Positions 42,610 to 52,133 of a stretch of 64,000 bases of DNA are shown here, one piece after another; the stretch's first letter is position 1, and each line of letters begins with the position of its first letter. Under the pieces are notes generated by a model, which saw only the letters and a list, made by a program, of their open reading frames with translations, was not told the DNA's origin and ran no database searches. The translations under genes and the position numbers were made by a program. This stretch comes from JBIOHP01 sp044449065 (GTDB taxonomy: Bacteria; Bacteroidota; Ignavibacteria; UBA10030; SZUA-254), in NCBI GenBank assembly GCA_044449065.1, contig JBIOHP010000001.1, forward strand, positions 1 through 64,000. The letters run 5' to 3'.

Positions 42610-45007
42610 TAGCATCTTGCATCGTTCCTTATTTTTAGTATTTTTAATTTTAGCATTTCTCTCAAGACCATTAGCCCAGAAGAGTTCAGAATCGGTCACC
42701 TATAAAATTCTTGGGATTTCTGTGGAGGGAAATAACCCCAAAACCGGCGCAGAATCCGGCGCGATAATCAACAATTCAGGGTTGAAAGTTGGGCAGGAAG
42801 TTACTCTTCCGGGGGATCAACTTCGACAGGCGATTCAGCGATTATGGGCGCTTCATATTTTTTCCGATGTGCAGATTCTCATCGATACTAAAGTCGAAAA
42901 CGGGGTTTATCTTTCCATTAAAGTTGCGGAGTATCCCAGACTGGGCAGTATTGAAGTGAACGGCGCCGACGATGTCAGCAAGGATGACGTACTAAAAAAA
43001 GTTAACATTGTGGTTGGTCAGGTGATTACCCCTAATGACATTAAGATTATTGCCGAAAAAATTAGAAATCTTTACAGCGATGAGGGCCACCTGTTAGCAA
43101 AAATCGCGCCCGAAACTAAACCCGAAATTGATACCGCGAAAACAAACAAAGTCAGATTGATCGTTAATATCGAAGAAGGTCCATCCGTTCATATTGATCA
43201 CATTTATTTTAAGGGCAACCAGGCGTTCAAGGAAGATGATTTGAAGGGAGAACTGGATGACACCAAGGAACCCTCGTTCTGGATATTTAGGTGGCATCCG
43301 AAGTTAGATAAGAAAAAATTTGCGGCGGATAAGAAAAAAATTGTAAAGTTTTATCACAACCATGGTTATCTCGATGCAGATGTGGTCGGAGATTCGACAT
43401 GGTATTCAGCGGATAAGAAAAAAATAAATATATTAATAACCGTACAGGAAGGAGGACAATATTCGATCAGGTCTATTTCCTGGGATGGAGCAACCGTCTA
43501 CAAACCCGAATATTTAACCAGCGTCCTCGCCATCAAACCGGGTGATATCTATAATGAAGAACGTTTTGAACAGAATCTTCGGGGGAATTCTGACCAAACC
43601 GATGTCGCATCCCTCTATCTGGATAACGGTTATCTCATGTTCAATCTTGATCCGGAAATCAACCGCGTCGGGAAAGATAGTCTGGATATTATCGTACACG
43701 TGTATGAACGTAATAAATTTGTTCTCGGAAAAGTGGATATCAAGGGAAACACCAAAACAAAAGATTATGTAATCAGGAGGGAATTGTACACCAGACCCGG
43801 CGATTATTTCAACCGATCTGCGATAATCCGCAGCTTAAGGCAGCTTTCCCAGTTGAATTATTTTAATCCGGAAAAATTAAAACCCGAGCCGCATCCGTTA
43901 AATGACAACAAAACGGTCGATCTAACCTACGAGGTGGAAGAAAAATCGAGCGATAATGTGAATGCCTCTGTCGGCTACAGCCAGGCGTATGGCGCAACCG
44001 GAGCGCTTGGTTTTACACTCAATAATTTTTCCATCGCTAATCCATTGGAGGGAGGGGCTGGACAAATATTTACATTCCAGTGGCAGTTCGGCGAGGGATC
44101 CCGCTACAGAACCTTTACAGTCGGATTTACCGAACCGTGGCTTTATAATACGCCTACCCTGTTGGGGGTAAGTCTATTCGATACACGACAGACTATTATA
44201 GCAGATTATCAGCAAACAGGTATCTCGCTCAGGGTCGGCCGTGGTCACCTTAAATGGCTTGACGATCTGATGCGGATTGATTATACGTTGCGGTTTCAGA
44301 ATAATGATATTCATGACAACTACGGCAATCAATTCTACCGTGTCGGAAGAACAACGCAATATAGTATAAATCAAACAATTTCCCGGAACAGCACAGATAG
44401 TCCAATCTTCCCTTCGTCGGGATCATTGGTCTCGTTATCCACGGAAATATCAGGTCCTCCGGTTCTTCCCGGTAATGTGGATTATCATAAGTGGTTGTTC
44501 GATGCAGATTGGTTCACGCCGATGTTCGGTACCAGTAAGATGGTGCTCTATACATCCAGTCAGTTCGGATACATCGCAGGTTTCAAATCAGATACTACCA
44601 TTCCCCCGCTGGAATACTTTTATATGGGCGGTACGGGGTTAACATATGTTCAGACAACCCCGCTCCGTGGGTATGATGATCAATCTGTCGGACCAAGAAA
44701 CGAATTGGGAATTCTCATCCCTGGTCGCGTGATGGTCAAACACACCGTCGAATTACGCTTTGCAGTTACATTGAATCCAATTCCTATTTATGTTTTGGGA
44801 TTTGCAGAAGGAGGGAATATTTTTCAGGATTTTAGCCGTGCAGATTTGTTTAATTTGAAGAAGTCGTACGGGTTCGGGGCCCGGTTGTTGATCAATCCCA
44901 TAGGTATGGTCGGTTTTGATTATGGCTATGGCGCTGATCCTATCTACCCGCGGCTCAATGAACCCTCGGGTTGGCATTTCCATTTCCAATTCGGAAAAGG
45001 ATTTTAA
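42575..45007 (+). CDS. bamA: Outer membrane protein assembly factor BamA
   Basis: From ATG 42575 the 810-residue protein has a signal peptide (LFLVFLILAFLSRPLAQ), five POTRA repeats (about 35-460, with recurring GxIxxx-G motifs such as LGKVDIKGNTKTKDYVIRRELYTRPGDYFN) and a C-terminal barrel ending FHFQFGKGF with aromatic termination. It inserts beta-barrel proteins in the outer membrane. The start overlaps uppS by 35 bases; upstream in-frame codons inside uppS are not a plausible start. Confidence 0.95.
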   Translation: MFNVFLKVLLGNSILHRSLFLVFLILAFLSRPLAQKSSESVTYKILGISVEGNNPKTGAESGAIINNSGLKVGQEVTLPGDQLRQAIQRLWALHIFSDVQILIDTKVENGVYLSIKVAEYPRLGSIEVNGADDVSKDDVLKKVNIVVGQVITPNDIKIIAEKIRNLYSDEGHLLAKIAPETKPEIDTAKTNKVRLIVNIEEGPSVHIDHIYFKGNQAFKEDDLKGELDDTKEPSFWIFRWHPKLDKKKFAADKKKIVKFYHNHGYLDADVVGDSTWYSADKKKINILITVQEGGQYSIRSISWDGATVYKPEYLTSVLAIKPGDIYNEERFEQNLRGNSDQTDVASLYLDNGYLMFNLDPEINRVGKDSLDIIVHVYERNKFVLGKVDIKGNTKTKDYVIRRELYTRPGDYFNRSAIIRSLRQLSQLNYFNPEKLKPEPHPLNDNKTVDLTYEVEEKSSDNVNASVGYSQAYGATGALGFTLNNFSIANPLEGGAGQIFTFQWQFGEGSRYRTFTVGFTEPWLYNTPTLLGVSLFDTRQTIIADYQQTGISLRVGRGHLKWLDDLMRIDYTLRFQNNDIHDNYGNQFYRVGRTTQYSINQTISRNSTDSPIFPSSGSLVSLSTEISGPPVLPGNVDYHKWLFDADWFTPMFGTSKMVLYTSSQFGYIAGFKSDTTIPPLEYFYMGGTGLTYVQTTPLRGYDDQSVGPRNELGILIPGRVMVKHTVELRFAVTLNPIPIYVLGFAEGGNIFQDFSRADLFNLKKSYGFGARLLINPIGMVGFDYGYGADPIYPRLNEPSGWHFHFQFGKGF

Positions 45008-45047
45008 AGGAATTATTTTTTTATATTACACCATTATTTCACCACTA

Positions 45048-45596
45048 ATGAAGAGGTCTATTGTGATTCGAATAATCAGTTGTCTGTTTTTAATAATTGT
45101 CTTCTGCGCGGTTCTCGCCGAAGCTCAAAATGTTAAAATCGGTTATGTAAATTCCGCAAAAATTCTTCAGGAATATCCCGAAGCGCAGGAAGCCCAAAAG
45201 AAAATCGACGCCAAAGGTCAGGTGTGGCAAGCAGAACTTGAGACAATGAGCAATACATTGAAATCGAAATATGAAGCGTTTCAACAAAAACAAGCCACCC
45301 TCACCGACCAGGCAAAGCGTGATCAGCAACAGGAATTGGTGGAGCTTGAGCAGAAGGGCGTTGAGTTCCGCACCGAAAAATTCGGCAACAGTGGCGCGTT
45401 GGCTCAGTTGACTGATTCCTTATTAACGCCGATTAAAAAGAAAGTAATGAAAGTGATTGAAGCCATCGCCAAAAAAGAAGGGCTTCAATTTGTATTTGAT
45501 CGCAATGAACAAATTTTAGTTCTTCTTTACGGAGAACCCAAATATGATTACACAAATTTAGTTATCGACCGCCTAAAACGCGGCGAGTCCAAGTAA
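45048..45596 (+). CDS. Skp/OmpH-like periplasmic chaperone, first copy
   Basis: From ATG 45048 the 182-residue product has a signal peptide (IISCLFLIIVFCAVLAEA) and then the OmpH pattern IGYVNSAKILQEYPEAQEAQKKIDAKGQVWQAELETMSNTLKSKYEAFQQKQATL, a long coiled coil, with the terminal EGLQFVFDRNEQILVLLYGEPKYDYT. Skp binds unfolded outer-membrane proteins on their way to BamA. It lies 40 bp after bamA; a second copy follows. Confidence 0.9.
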   Translation: MKRSIVIRIISCLFLIIVFCAVLAEAQNVKIGYVNSAKILQEYPEAQEAQKKIDAKGQVWQAELETMSNTLKSKYEAFQQKQATLTDQAKRDQQQELVELEQKGVEFRTEKFGNSGALAQLTDSLLTPIKKKVMKVIEAIAKKEGLQFVFDRNEQILVLLYGEPKYDYTNLVIDRLKRGESK

Positions 45597-45617
45597 CAAT
45601 TAATCGTTAGGGTTAGT

Positions 45618-46151
45618 ATGAAAAACAATGTGATATTTACAATACTCGTCGTCCTTGCGTTCCTCTTCGGAGCATCGTATGCTTCTGCCCAGAATAAAAT
45701 TGCCTGGATTAATTCATCCGCTATTATGGATAAATTGCCGGAAGCGCAAGACGCGCAGCATTCAATCGATAATCTGGTTGCCGATTGGCAGGCAGAAATG
45801 GCGAAAATGCAAAATACCTGGCAAAAAAAATACGAGGAGTATGATAAGAAGAAATTGATTCTCACAGAACAACTTCGCGCCGAGGCCGAAAAAGAATTGC
45901 AGGATCTCGATAAGAAAATAGCCGATTACCGGAACACAAAATTCGGTCAAAATGGAGAGCTATTTCAAAAACAAAATGAATTGATGAAACCGATCCAGAA
46001 TAAAATCTTTAAAGTCCTTCAAGATATTGCAACCGAAGATAATTGGGATTACATCTTCGATAAAAGCAGCGAGACGTTGTTAATGTATTCCAAAGACAAG
46101 TACGATCTTACCGATAAGGTCCTTGAGAGAATGACAAAATTCGGCAAATAA
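45618..46151 (+). CDS. Skp/OmpH-like periplasmic chaperone, second copy
   Basis: The 177-residue paralogue has a signal peptide ending AQ (FLFGASYASAQ), then IAWINSSAIMDKLPEAQDAQHSIDNLVADWQAEMAKMQNTWQKKYEEYDKKK, a long coiled coil, and DNWDYIFDKSSETLLMYSKDKYDLTDKVLERM. It differs clearly from the first copy, so they may serve different clients. It ends three bases before lpxD. Confidence 0.9.
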   Translation: MKNNVIFTILVVLAFLFGASYASAQNKIAWINSSAIMDKLPEAQDAQHSIDNLVADWQAEMAKMQNTWQKKYEEYDKKKLILTEQLRAEAEKELQDLDKKIADYRNTKFGQNGELFQKQNELMKPIQNKIFKVLQDIATEDNWDYIFDKSSETLLMYSKDKYDLTDKVLERMTKFGK

Positions 46152-46154
46152 TTA

Positions 46155-47231
46155 TTGAAACTCCGCGATATCGCCCGCCTCGTCGAGGGTGAAATCATCG
46201 GCGATGAGTTCTTTGAGATTGAACGTCTTTCGAAAATCGAGGAAGCCCAAAAGGGCGATATTACATTTCTCGCAAATCCCAAATACTTGAAGTTCGTTGA
46301 AACCACCGGCGCATCCGCGCTGCTTGTTTCAAAATCTACTATGGGCAGCATCAACATCGCCGGACGGAAGGCGCCTCTCACGCTTATCGCTGTTGCTGAT
46401 TCTTATCGTTCATTTCTTCAACTCATCGAAGTATTTTATCCTCAAGCGAGAGCATTGAAAAAGGAAATCCATCCGACAGCGATCCTTCCTGATTCTGTAA
46501 AAGTCGGGTCCGATATCGCCATTGGCGCACGGGTTGTAGTTGGGGAAGGTTGCGTTTTTGGAAACGGAGTTACCGTTCATCCCGGCACTGTTATCCATGA
46601 TGATGTTTTTATCGGAGATGATTCGATTATTTACTCAAATGTTACGATTCGCGAACAATGTCGTATTGGCAAGCGCGCAATTGTGCATTCCGGCACGGTC
46701 ATAGGAAGCGATGGATTCGGTTTTGCGCCAAAACCCGACGGATCGTATGAAAAAATTCCTCAGCGGGGAATTGTCGTTATTGAGGATGACGTTGAAATTG
46801 GTTCAAATTGTTCGATTGACCGCGCGACGATCGGTGAAACTCGTATTAAACGAGGAGTGAAACTCGATAATTTAATTCAGGTCGCGCATAATGTTGTGAT
46901 TGGCAAGAACACCGTCATAGCCGCACAATCAGGTATTTCTGGGAGTTCTAAAATCGGAGAACATTGCGCATTCGGTGGACAGGTAGGTATAGCAGGCCAC
47001 CTTGAAATCCCTCCTCATACGAATATAGCGGCTCAATCTGGAGTTGCCCGCACGATCACGAAACCGGGTAGAACTTGGTTCGGTAGTCCCATCCGGGAAG
47101 TCCCAGGCGCGTATCGAATAGAGGCAGGTATCCTGCAGCTTCCTGAATTGATAGCCGAAGTCCGTTCGCTTCGCGCTAAACTGGAACAACTTGAACTTGA
47201 GATCAAAAATAATACAACAGCCAAAACTTAA
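46155..47231 (+). CDS. lpxD: UDP-3-O-acylglucosamine N-acyltransferase LpxD
   Basis: The 358-residue lipid A enzyme has an N-terminal uridine-binding domain (LRDIARLVEGEIIGDEFFEIERLSKIEEAQKGDITFLANPKY) and a left-handed beta-helix of hexapeptide repeats from about residue 108 (PDSVKVGSDIAIGARVVVGEGC onward) with the catalytic His in HNVVIGKNTVIAAQSGISGS. The start is TTG at 46155, three bases after the second Skp gene. It adds the N-linked acyl chain. Confidence 0.94.
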   Translation: MKLRDIARLVEGEIIGDEFFEIERLSKIEEAQKGDITFLANPKYLKFVETTGASALLVSKSTMGSINIAGRKAPLTLIAVADSYRSFLQLIEVFYPQARALKKEIHPTAILPDSVKVGSDIAIGARVVVGEGCVFGNGVTVHPGTVIHDDVFIGDDSIIYSNVTIREQCRIGKRAIVHSGTVIGSDGFGFAPKPDGSYEKIPQRGIVVIEDDVEIGSNCSIDRATIGETRIKRGVKLDNLIQVAHNVVIGKNTVIAAQSGISGSSKIGEHCAFGGQVGIAGHLEIPPHTNIAAQSGVARTITKPGRTWFGSPIREVPGAYRIEAGILQLPELIAEVRSLRAKLEQLELEIKNNTTAKT

Positions 47232-47245
47232 AAGGGACATCCCGC

Positions 47246-48655
47246 ATGCTTGTACAACAACGCACGATTAAACAACCAATCTCTATCTCAGGAATGGGTC
47301 TTCATACCGGGGTTGAGACAACAATGACATTTAAACCTGCGCCCACGAATTTTGGGATTCGGTTTCACCGTGTCGATCTACCCGATAAAACGGAAATACC
47401 CGCTCTGGTTGATCTTGTCGATAGCGTTGCCCGTGGCACTACATTACGTCTCGGGGAAGTGAAGATTCATACCGTTGAACACGTGCTCGCTGCCATTGTG
47501 GGTTTGCAAATTGATAACATCATTATTGAACTGGATAATATCGAACCCCCGATATGCGACGGAAGTTCGGCAGAATTTGTTCATGCGCTCCAAAAAGCCG
47601 ATTTTGTTATGCAGGATGCTCCAAAAGATTATCTCATTATAGATCAGACTGTACGATATACTAATGAAGAAAAAGGCGTTGATATCGTGGCGCTGCCCAA
47701 TGACGATTATCGGCTAACAGTGATGATTGATTACCAGAATCCAGCGCTTGGCAGCCAGCATACCGGATTGTTTAACCTGGAAAAAGAATTTGTCGATGAA
47801 TTTTCCACAGCGCGGACATTTTGTTTCCTTCATGAAGTGGAAGAATTACATTCACGCGGGTTGATTCGCGGCGGTAATCTCAATAATGCGATTGTTATCG
47901 TTGATAAAGACCTTACCCCGAAGCAGCTCAAGAGTCTTTTGCAAACTCTTGGGATTAATGAGTCTGTCATTCTTGGGCAGCATGGTACGTTGAATAATAA
48001 AGAACTTCGATTTAAAAACGAGCCCGCACGCCATAAGCTTCTCGATCTTGTCGGTGATCTTGCGCTTATTGGGGTGCCTCTTCGTGCGCAGGTTCTTGCG
48101 GCAAGACCGGGTCATGCAAGCAACGTCGAATTTGCGAAAAAAATCCGTAAACTCTACCAGCAGAAAAAACTTGTAAAAAAATATCAACACGAAAAAAAGG
48201 AGGGCGTCGTTTTCGATATCAACGCCCTTCAGCGAATTCTCCCGCACCGGTTCCCGTTTTTATTAGTTGATAAAATTGTCGATTTTAAACTCGATGAAAA
48301 AATTGTCGGCGTGAAAAATGTGTCCATTAACGAATGGTATTTTCAGGGACATTTCCCGGGTAGACCGATTATGCCGGGAGTTCTCATCATCGAAGCGATG
48401 GCACAAGCGGGCGGTATCCTGTTATTGAATGGTTTGGAAAATTCTGAGGATAAACTCGCATTGTTTACTTCCATCAATAATGCGAAATTCCGGCGCCAGG
48501 TGATTCCGGGCGATCAATTAATAGTCGAAATTACCGTTATTAATCGGCGACCCAAAATTGCCTTATTATCAGGGAAAGCGTATGTTGATGGTGAAATTGC
48601 CGCTGAAGCCGAACTAAGCGCAGCGATTGTAGATCGTACCCTGATAAAATCATAA
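47246..48655 (+). CDS. LpxC-FabZ fusion: lipid A deacetylase plus hydroxyacyl-ACP dehydratase
   Basis: The 469-residue fusion has LpxC in residues 1-320 (zinc ligand His79 in HTVEHVLAAIVGL, SARTFCF, HKLLDLVGDLALIG) and FabZ in about 323-469 (LPHRFPFLLVDKIV, catalytic His369 in GHFPGRPIMPG and Glu383). LpxC commits to lipid A; FabZ dehydrates hydroxyacyl chains for fatty-acid synthesis, so the fusion couples the two uses of 3-hydroxyacyl-ACP. The fusion is characteristic of the Bacteroidota/Chlorobiota group. Confidence 0.96.
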   Translation: MLVQQRTIKQPISISGMGLHTGVETTMTFKPAPTNFGIRFHRVDLPDKTEIPALVDLVDSVARGTTLRLGEVKIHTVEHVLAAIVGLQIDNIIIELDNIEPPICDGSSAEFVHALQKADFVMQDAPKDYLIIDQTVRYTNEEKGVDIVALPNDDYRLTVMIDYQNPALGSQHTGLFNLEKEFVDEFSTARTFCFLHEVEELHSRGLIRGGNLNNAIVIVDKDLTPKQLKSLLQTLGINESVILGQHGTLNNKELRFKNEPARHKLLDLVGDLALIGVPLRAQVLAARPGHASNVEFAKKIRKLYQQKKLVKKYQHEKKEGVVFDINALQRILPHRFPFLLVDKIVDFKLDEKIVGVKNVSINEWYFQGHFPGRPIMPGVLIIEAMAQAGGILLLNGLENSEDKLALFTSINNAKFRRQVIPGDQLIVEITVINRRPKIALLSGKAYVDGEIAAEAELSAAIVDRTLIKS

Positions 48656-48715
48656 AAAAATATTTTAACTGAAATTTATCATCCACAAAAATAGGTTCAA
48701 CTTTAATCGAATATT

Positions 48716-49501
48716 ATGAGTACCACTATCGATCCCAGAGCGATCGTCAATCCGAAGGCGCAACTCGGCGAAAACGTAGTTGTTGGTCCTTTTTCAATTA
48801 TCGAAGAGGATGTTATTATCGGAAGCGGAACCATCATCGCCTCCAATGCGATCATAGCCAATGGCGCCCGCATTGGGAAAGAATGCCGCATTCATCATGG
48901 AGCTGTTGTCGGTACCATTCCGCAAGACTTGAAATTTCGTGGTGAACAAAGTTTTCTCGAAATCGGCGATCATACCACCGTTCGTGAATATGTAACCCTC
49001 AACCGGGGAACCGGCGATCACGGGAAAACTATGATCGGACATCATTGTTTTATTATGGCATATGTTCATGTCGCGCACGATTGCAACATTGGTAATCACG
49101 TTATTCTTGCCAATGCCGTTAATATGGCTGGACATGTGTTTATTGAAGATTATGTTGTTGTTGGAGGCATGGTTCCGATCCATCAGTTCACTCACGTCGG
49201 GCGTCATGCCATGATCGGCGGTGGCTTTCGTGTAACTAAAGATGTGCCGCCCTATATTTTGGCAGGACATGAACCCTTATGTTATCAAGGTTTGAATGTC
49301 GTCGGCTTGAGGCGGAGAAATTTTTCCAATGAAATCATCGGTAAAATTGAAGAGGCGTACAATATTATCTACGGCGGCGAGTTGAATGTCACCCACGCGC
49401 TGGAGAAAATTAAAAGCAATCAACCTGTTCCGGAGGAAATAACACGGATTATCGATTTTATAGAACGGAGCAAACGCGGTATTATTTGGAATCGTAAATG
49501 A
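48716..49501 (+). CDS. lpxA: UDP-N-acetylglucosamine acyltransferase LpxA
   Basis: The 261-residue first enzyme of lipid A synthesis is a left-handed beta-helix: IDPRAIVNPKAQLGENVVVGPFSIIEEDVIIGSGTII, the conserved HHGAVVGTIPQDLKFRGE, and the His/Asn/Ala region AYVHVAHDCNIGNHVILANAVNMAGHV. It O-acylates UDP-GlcNAc. Its stop overlaps the next start by four bases (ATGA at 49498). Confidence 0.95.
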   Translation: MSTTIDPRAIVNPKAQLGENVVVGPFSIIEEDVIIGSGTIIASNAIIANGARIGKECRIHHGAVVGTIPQDLKFRGEQSFLEIGDHTTVREYVTLNRGTGDHGKTMIGHHCFIMAYVHVAHDCNIGNHVILANAVNMAGHVFIEDYVVVGGMVPIHQFTHVGRHAMIGGGFRVTKDVPPYILAGHEPLCYQGLNVVGLRRRNFSNEIIGKIEEAYNIIYGGELNVTHALEKIKSNQPVPEEITRIIDFIERSKRGIIWNRK

Positions 49502-50262
49502 CCTGGCGGTTCCTTAATACCGGATTCCATACTGGTCAATTCAATATGGAATTTGATGAAGCGTTAGTTCATCAGATGCATGAAAATCCTGCTCATCCCA
49601 TCCTGCGGGTCTATTGTTGGCGCCCGTACGCGATTTCCATAGGATATAACCAGCACGAAAGCGATTTTAACCTTGAAAAACTTACCAACTATAATATCGA
49701 TATCGTGCGTAGACCCACCGGTGGAAGAGCGATTCTCCATGCCAATGAATTGACCTATAGCGTGGTTATTCCGTTGGAAAAAAAAAGTCCGCGGGAGATG
49801 TACCGTTACATTAATGAGGGTTTGTTAGGAGGGTTGAAAATAATCGGAATCAATGCAGGGTTAACTGGAATTGACGATCCTCTCTCTGCGTTATATAAAG
49901 ATCCGGCGTCGGTTCCATGCTTTGCAAGTTCTGCAAAATCTGAAATTAAATACAAGAACAAAAAATTAGTCGGCAGCGCCCAGCGCCGGTATGGCGATGT
50001 AATCCTCCAGCATGGATCATTATTGCTGGGTCCGGAACATCTGAAAATTTCAGAATATCTTGCTCCTCACATTAATGAGCATCGTCGGAGTATAGAGGAA
50101 AATCTTTTACAACATACCATTGATGTTCAATCAATTCTGCACAGGTCGATATCATTTGAGGAAACCGCTGATGCGGTGAAGCAGGGTTTCGAAGATGCGC
50201 TGGGTATCTCGTTCGAAATTGAACATTTGGCTTCGACAATTGAAGAACCAATTCCTTTATAG
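49498..50262 (+). CDS. Lipoate/octanoate transferase, LipM-like
   Basis: The 254-residue BPL/LplA/LipB-fold protein has the RRPTGGRAILHANELTYSVVIP motif, a catalytic Cys candidate at Cys141 (PCFASSAKSE), Lys156 in KNKKLVGSAQRR and the closing YGDVILQHGSLLL. This combination matches the B. subtilis octanoyltransferase LipM better than LplA. It would attach octanoate to E2 domains or GcvH before LipA acts. It is coupled to lpxA by an ATGA overlap, which is unusual. Confidence 0.75.
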   Translation: MTWRFLNTGFHTGQFNMEFDEALVHQMHENPAHPILRVYCWRPYAISIGYNQHESDFNLEKLTNYNIDIVRRPTGGRAILHANELTYSVVIPLEKKSPREMYRYINEGLLGGLKIIGINAGLTGIDDPLSALYKDPASVPCFASSAKSEIKYKNKKLVGSAQRRYGDVILQHGSLLLGPEHLKISEYLAPHINEHRRSIEENLLQHTIDVQSILHRSISFEETADAVKQGFEDALGISFEIEHLASTIEEPIPL

Positions 50263-50283
50263 AACATAAATGATTGTATCCAT

Positions 50284-51111
50284 ATGAAAAACAAAACTAG
50301 CTATTCTGCGAAGCCCCGTGTTGTAACGACGAAGACCGTTATCACAATGAAAGAGTCGGGCGAAAAAATTGCCATGTTGACAGGTTACGATTTTTTACTG
50401 GCAAAAATACTTGACCAGGTTGGCGTCGATATTATCCTGGTCGGCGATTCGCTCGGTAATGTTGTGCAGGGATATGAAACAACGCTTCCCGTCACCGTGG
50501 ATGAAATGATTTATCACGCGAAAGCTGTAAAACGGGCAGTTAAAAACGCCCTCATTGTCGTCGATATGCCCTTTATGTCATTTCAAACCAGTGTTGACGA
50601 TGCTGTGAGGAACGCCGGCAGGATCATGAAGGAAGTTGGAGTCGGAGCTGTAAAACTTGAAGGCGGCGCTTATATTGCTGAGATTGTGAAACATCTTGTG
50701 AAGATAGGCATCCCGGTGATGGGGCACCTCGGATTGACTCCGCAAGCGATCAATAAATTCGGGACGTACGAAGTGAGAGCAAAAGAGACAAAAGAAGCCG
50801 AAGAATTGCTTGACGATGCAAAGGTTTTGGCGGATGCAGGGGTCTTCGCAATTGTCCTTGAAAAAATTCCGGCAAAACTGGCGCAAAAAGTCACCAAATC
50901 CATCCCCGTACCAACAATCGGAATCGGCGCCGGTAATTACTGCGATGGTCAGGTGCTCGTTACGTACGATATGCTTGGGTTAACCGAAGAATTCAAACCG
51001 CGATTTGTTCGACGTTATATCGAGTTAGCGGAAATATTACGAAAAGCAGTTCAGGGTTACATCACAGATGTAAAATCCGGAAAATTTCCCGATAAACAAG
51101 AAAGTTACTAG
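50284..51111 (+). CDS. panB: 3-methyl-2-oxobutanoate hydroxymethyltransferase
   Basis: The 275-residue barrel enzyme of pantothenate synthesis has MLTGYDFLLAKILDQVGVDIILVGDSLGNVVQGYETTLPVTVDEMIYHAKAV with the metal-binding Asp, DMPFMSFQ, VKLEGG and GHLGLTPQ. It transfers a hydroxymethyl group from methylene-tetrahydrofolate to ketoisovalerate. Other pan genes are not visible. Confidence 0.95.
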   Translation: MKNKTSYSAKPRVVTTKTVITMKESGEKIAMLTGYDFLLAKILDQVGVDIILVGDSLGNVVQGYETTLPVTVDEMIYHAKAVKRAVKNALIVVDMPFMSFQTSVDDAVRNAGRIMKEVGVGAVKLEGGAYIAEIVKHLVKIGIPVMGHLGLTPQAINKFGTYEVRAKETKEAEELLDDAKVLADAGVFAIVLEKIPAKLAQKVTKSIPVPTIGIGAGNYCDGQVLVTYDMLGLTEEFKPRFVRRYIELAEILRKAVQGYITDVKSGKFPDKQESY

Positions 51112-51216
51112 CAATTCCACTCGTTAAGTTAAGGGATACTTTTGATAAGGAAAGAAAGCAAGACAAGTAATTGAGTTTATCCTCGCAATATTCAGAAGTC
51201 ATAACATAACACGCTC

Positions 51217-52020
51217 GTGAAATCTCCCAAAAAAGAATTAACAATTCTCGTCTCAAACGACGACGGAATTGACGCCCCAGGGATTTACGCCCTTGTGCAG
51301 GCAATGAAGAAGTTAGGCGCGGTAACGGTCGTGGCTCCCCATAAACAACAAAGCGCTGTGGGTCATGCTATTACGATGAACCAGCCCCTTCGTGTGAAAA
51401 AATATTTCAAGAACGGAAAATTCTTCGGATTTGCAGTTGAGGGAACCCCAGCGGATTGCGTGAAACTTGCCATCCGTTCGATCTTGAAAGCAAAACCGGA
51501 TATCGTGGTTTCAGGCATCAACCATGGGTCAAACACCGCAACCAATGTGATTTACTCAGGAACTGTTTCAGCTGCCACTGAGGGAACCGTGATGGGAGTT
51601 TCTTCGATTGCCATATCCCTAACGACATATGCTGAAGCGGATTTTCGATTTGCTGCTAAATTTGCCGCTAAACTTGTAAAACTAATCCATCTTCGCGGAT
51701 TACCTGCCGGTGTGTTATTAAATGTGAATGTGCCCCCAATTCCGGAAGAAAAAATAAAAGGCGTCATCGTATCACGGTTGGGTAAAACCCGATGGGATGA
51801 TTCGTTCGTCGTTCGACGCGATCCGATTGATCAGGAGTATTTTTGGCTAACCGGTAAACTTGAAATTCTTGATACAGCCCTCGATACCGATCACATCGCT
51901 GTAATGAATCATTATGTTTCGGTAACTCCCATCCATTACGATCTCACGGACTATCCCATGCTCGATATTTTAAAAAAGTGGGATGTCGAAAAACTTGCTG
52001 TACGGAAAAAGAAAAAATAA
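51217..52020 (+). CDS. surE: 5'-nucleotidase SurE
   Basis: The 267-residue metal-dependent nucleotidase has ILVSNDDGIDAPG (the Asp pair binding metal), VVAPHKQQSAVGHAITM and the signature VVSGINHGSNTATNVIYSGTVSAATEGTVMGVSSIAIS. The start is a GTG. The C-terminus is unusually basic (AVRKKKK). It is separated from panB by 105 bp. Confidence 0.94.
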   Translation: MKSPKKELTILVSNDDGIDAPGIYALVQAMKKLGAVTVVAPHKQQSAVGHAITMNQPLRVKKYFKNGKFFGFAVEGTPADCVKLAIRSILKAKPDIVVSGINHGSNTATNVIYSGTVSAATEGTVMGVSSIAISLTTYAEADFRFAAKFAAKLVKLIHLRGLPAGVLLNVNVPPIPEEKIKGVIVSRLGKTRWDDSFVVRRDPIDQEYFWLTGKLEILDTALDTDHIAVMNHYVSVTPIHYDLTDYPMLDILKKWDVEKLAVRKKKK

Positions 52021-52133
52021 TCCTGGGGGATTCGCGCCTTGACTGGTTCTCATTTGTGAATGGTTTGGGTTCTCAACGCAATCCAGTTCGCTTCTTTCAT
52101 TGCATTTTATTTACAAGACACATGGAGTAAATC

